From Bacillota bacterium (lineage in GTDB: Bacteria > Bacillota > Clostridia > Oscillospirales > Acutalibacteraceae), in assembly GCA_023418995.1 (NCBI GenBank), contig JAEZYP010000044.1, forward strand, positions 124,001 through 188,000: DNA of 64,000 nucleotides, written 5' to 3'. The stretch's first letter is position 1, and each line of letters begins with the position of its first letter. A program made the position numbers and the translations under genes. Shown here one piece after another: positions 62,403-64,000 of this stretch. The notes below the pieces were generated by a model, which did not search any database, was not told the origin of the DNA, and was given only the letters and a program-made list of their open reading frames with translations.

Positions 62403-64000
62403 AGGTTGTTGTCGCGGAATCCGCCGGTTTTTGTTTTGGGGTAAACCGTGCGGTAAATATGGTGTATGAACTTCTCAAAAACGGTAAAAATGTATATACT
62501 TTAGGTCCGATCATACACAATCCGCAAACGTTGGCGGAGCTGGAATTGAAAGGTGTTAAGGTGGTTTCCTCGCCGGACGAGGTACCGCCGGGCGGAACCC
62601 TTGTCATTCGGTCCCACGGGGTATCCCGTGCGGTTCAGAACCGCATTGGGGAGCTAAAACTGGATTGCGCGGATGCAACCTGTCCGTTTGTGCAGAAAAT
62701 TCATAAAATTGTGTCCGGTGCCTCTGAACACGGTGACACCGTTTTAATCGCGGGGGATGCAAATCATCCGGAAGTTAAAGGAATCCAGGGGCATTGTGCA
62801 GGTTCCTGTTATGTATTTAAAAATTCGGATGAGTTAAAAAATATTTTACTCAAGGGAAATAAGCCGATTTGTGTAGTCGCACAAACTACTTTTAGCGTAG
62901 CAGAATGGGAAAATTGTTTGAAAATAATAAAAAGGGTATATACAAACGCGACTATTTTTGATACAATATGTAATGCTACTGCAAAACGTCAATCAGAGTC
63001 GGAATGTCTGTCGCAGCAATGTGACGCCATGATTGTCATTGGGGGCAGACAAAGCTCCAATACTGCGAAGCTGCGTGATGTGTGCGCGAAAAATTGTACC
63101 GCTTATTTTATAGAATCGGCGGACGAGCTTCCGCTTTCGGCTTTGCGACAGGCCGAGTGCATAGGCATTACTGCGGGTGCTTCAACACCGGCAAGCATTA
63201 TAAAGGAGGTACTTGATACCATGTCAGAAATCATTGAAGGCGCGGATCAAAATTTAACGGAGAATAATGCCGAGGGAAACTTTGAGGAAATGCTCGAAGA
63301 ATCCTTAAAGAGCTTAAATACAGATGAAAAGGTACGCGGTGTAGTTGTCGGCATTACTCCCAGCGAGGTTTATGTCGATGTCGGAAGAAAGCAGGCCGGT
63401 TTTATATCCGTTTCAGAGCTTTCTGCTGACCCGAACGTCAAGCCGGAGGATATCGTAAAAATCGGCGATGAGCTTGAGCTTCTCATCATGCGCACCAACG
63501 ATCAGGAAGGCACGATCATGCTTTCCAAAAAGCGTTTGGATGCTGCAAAGGGATGGGAAACCGTGGCAGCTGCGGAAGAGAATGAGGAAATTCTTACCGG
63601 TGTTGTCACCGAAGTGATCAAGGGCGGCGTTATCGCGGTTACAAACGGCGTACGCGTATTTATTCCTGCGTCTCAGGCAACGGCTTCCCGCAGTGATTCT
63701 TTAGAGGATCTGCTGAAGAAGGAAGTTAAGTTCCGTATTATTGAGGTGAACCGCGGTCGCAGACGTGCTGTCGGTTCCATTCGTTCCGTATTGAAGGACG
63801 AAAGAAAAGTACAGGCTGAAAAGTTCTGGGAGACCGCCGAAGAAGGCAAGGAGTATACCGGCGTGGTGAAATCGCTTACCACATACGGCGCATTTGTCGA
63901 TTTGGGCGGCATCGACGGGATGATTCATATTTCCGAGCTTTCCTGGGGCAGAATTAAAAATCCTGCCGAGGTACTCAGCGTAGGAGACACTGTTACTGTT
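62399..64000 (+). CDS. ispH-rpsA: IspH-ribosomal protein S1 fusion, 3' end outside window
   Basis: One frame of 534 codons runs to the window edge without a stop. Codons 1-274 are IspH, the Fe-S enzyme that makes IPP and DMAPP in the non-mevalonate pathway. It shows the three cluster Cys (AGFCFGV, DATCPFV, DTICNAT), RSHG, the ANHPEVKG Glu/His and GGRQSSNT. The following part is S1: an acidic linker, then OB repeats GVVVGITPSEVYVDVGRKQAG, GVVTEVIKGGVIAVTNGVRVFIP, a diverged third region, and GVVKSLTTYGAFVDLGGIDGMIHISEL. The fusion is known from Clostridia. It starts with TTG at 62399 after GGAGG. Confidence 0.95.
   Translation, partial: MKVVVAESAGFCFGVNRAVNMVYELLKNGKNVYTLGPIIHNPQTLAELELKGVKVVSSPDEVPPGGTLVIRSHGVSRAVQNRIGELKLDCADATCPFVQKIHKIVSGASEHGDTVLIAGDANHPEVKGIQGHCAGSCYVFKNSDELKNILLKGNKPICVVAQTTFSVAEWENCLKIIKRVYTNATIFDTICNATAKRQSESECLSQQCDAMIVIGGRQSSNTAKLRDVCAKNCTAYFIESADELPLSALRQAECIGITAGASTPASIIKEVLDTMSEIIEGADQNLTENNAEGNFEEMLEESLKSLNTDEKVRGVVVGITPSEVYVDVGRKQAGFISVSELSADPNVKPEDIVKIGDELELLIMRTNDQEGTIMLSKKRLDAAKGWETVAAAEENEEILTGVVTEVIKGGVIAVTNGVRVFIPASQATASRSDSLEDLLKKEVKFRIIEVNRGRRRAVGSIRSVLKDERKVQAEKFWETAEEGKEYTGVVKSLTTYGAFVDLGGIDGMIHISELSWGRIKNPAEVLSVGDTVTV
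63203..63223 (+). promoter_or_regulatory. Possible internal start of free S1 within the fusion
   Basis: AAGGAGG (63203-63209) lies 11 bases before an in-frame ATG (63221-63223) at the IspH/S1 junction. The site is as strong as genuine ones in the window, so a separate S1 polypeptide could be made. Confidence 0.5.

Overview
The window looks like a chromosomal core region of a low-to-mid GC Firmicute of class Clostridia, probably an anaerobe of the Ruminococcaceae/Oscillospirales type. That placement is an inference. It rests on the IspH–ribosomal protein S1 fusion at the right edge, the dgt-dnaG-rpoD order, DnaD plus a DnaC-type loader, DUF951 and DUF5685 proteins, strong AGGAGG ribosome binding sites with frequent TTG/GTG starts, and Gram-positive FMN and SAM-I riboswitches. 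I see no rRNA, CRISPR array, insertion sequence, integrase or prophage block.

Layout. 0.3-3.7 kb: an exported beta-propeller protein, then a minus-strand pair (DnaD-domain protein and DnaC-like loader). 3.8-6.8 kb: a lone tRNA-Gly, typA, and a DEDD-type exonuclease. 6.8-8.8 kb: a minus-strand SPFH / membrane / TM2 cluster rich in zinc ribbons. 8.9-14.7 kb: pgeF, a radical SAM protein, a hemolysin III protein, and cell-wall genes (NodB deacetylase, degenerate amidase, VanY-type peptidase). 14.8-19 kb: gltX-glnS and divergent birA. 19.1-24.1 kb: DUF951, prfA, tsaC, coaE, a lytic transglycosylase and an M18 aminopeptidase, mostly overlapping. 24.2-28 kb: pyk, a VanY paralogue that has lost its active site, rpmE and a YigZ/IMPACT protein. 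28-32.9 kb: dgt-dnaG-rpoD followed by an Rrf2 regulator and a GNAT. 33-45.3 kb: rpoB-rpoC-rpsL-rpsG-fusA-tuf, with no rplKAJL genes in front. 45.5-50.2 kb: a CapA-like protein, two FMN riboswitches each driving its own RibU-type riboflavin transporter subunit, and SAM-I/metK. 50.5-54.5 kb: recD2, comF, mreB. 54.5-55.9 kb: four tiny minus-strand genes, two of them paralogues and one only 55 codons long. 56-58.2 kb: DUF5685, a J-domain protein with a cysteine-rich tail, and a membrane protein. 58.3-64 kb: RpiR regulator, BaiN-like flavoprotein, cmk, two plsC paralogues and the ispH-rpsA fusion, which runs off the window.

How it fits together. Most of the window is translation, transcription and replication machinery on the plus strand, with many genes overlapping by 4-29 bases and inferred to be co-transcribed. 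Consensus sigma-A promoters can be read directly before tRNA-Gly, typA, gltX, rpmE, rpoB, rpsL, tuf, ribU, metK and mreB. Riboflavin uptake and methionine activation are controlled by riboswitches.

The least explained parts are two wall-enzyme homologues that appear catalytically dead (12.6 and 26.1 kb), the SPFH/zinc-ribbon/TM2 cluster, the small-gene cluster at 54.6-55.8 kb, and the DUF5685/J-protein/membrane trio. I found no clear-cut new defence or mobile system; these four loci are the best candidates for undescribed biology.
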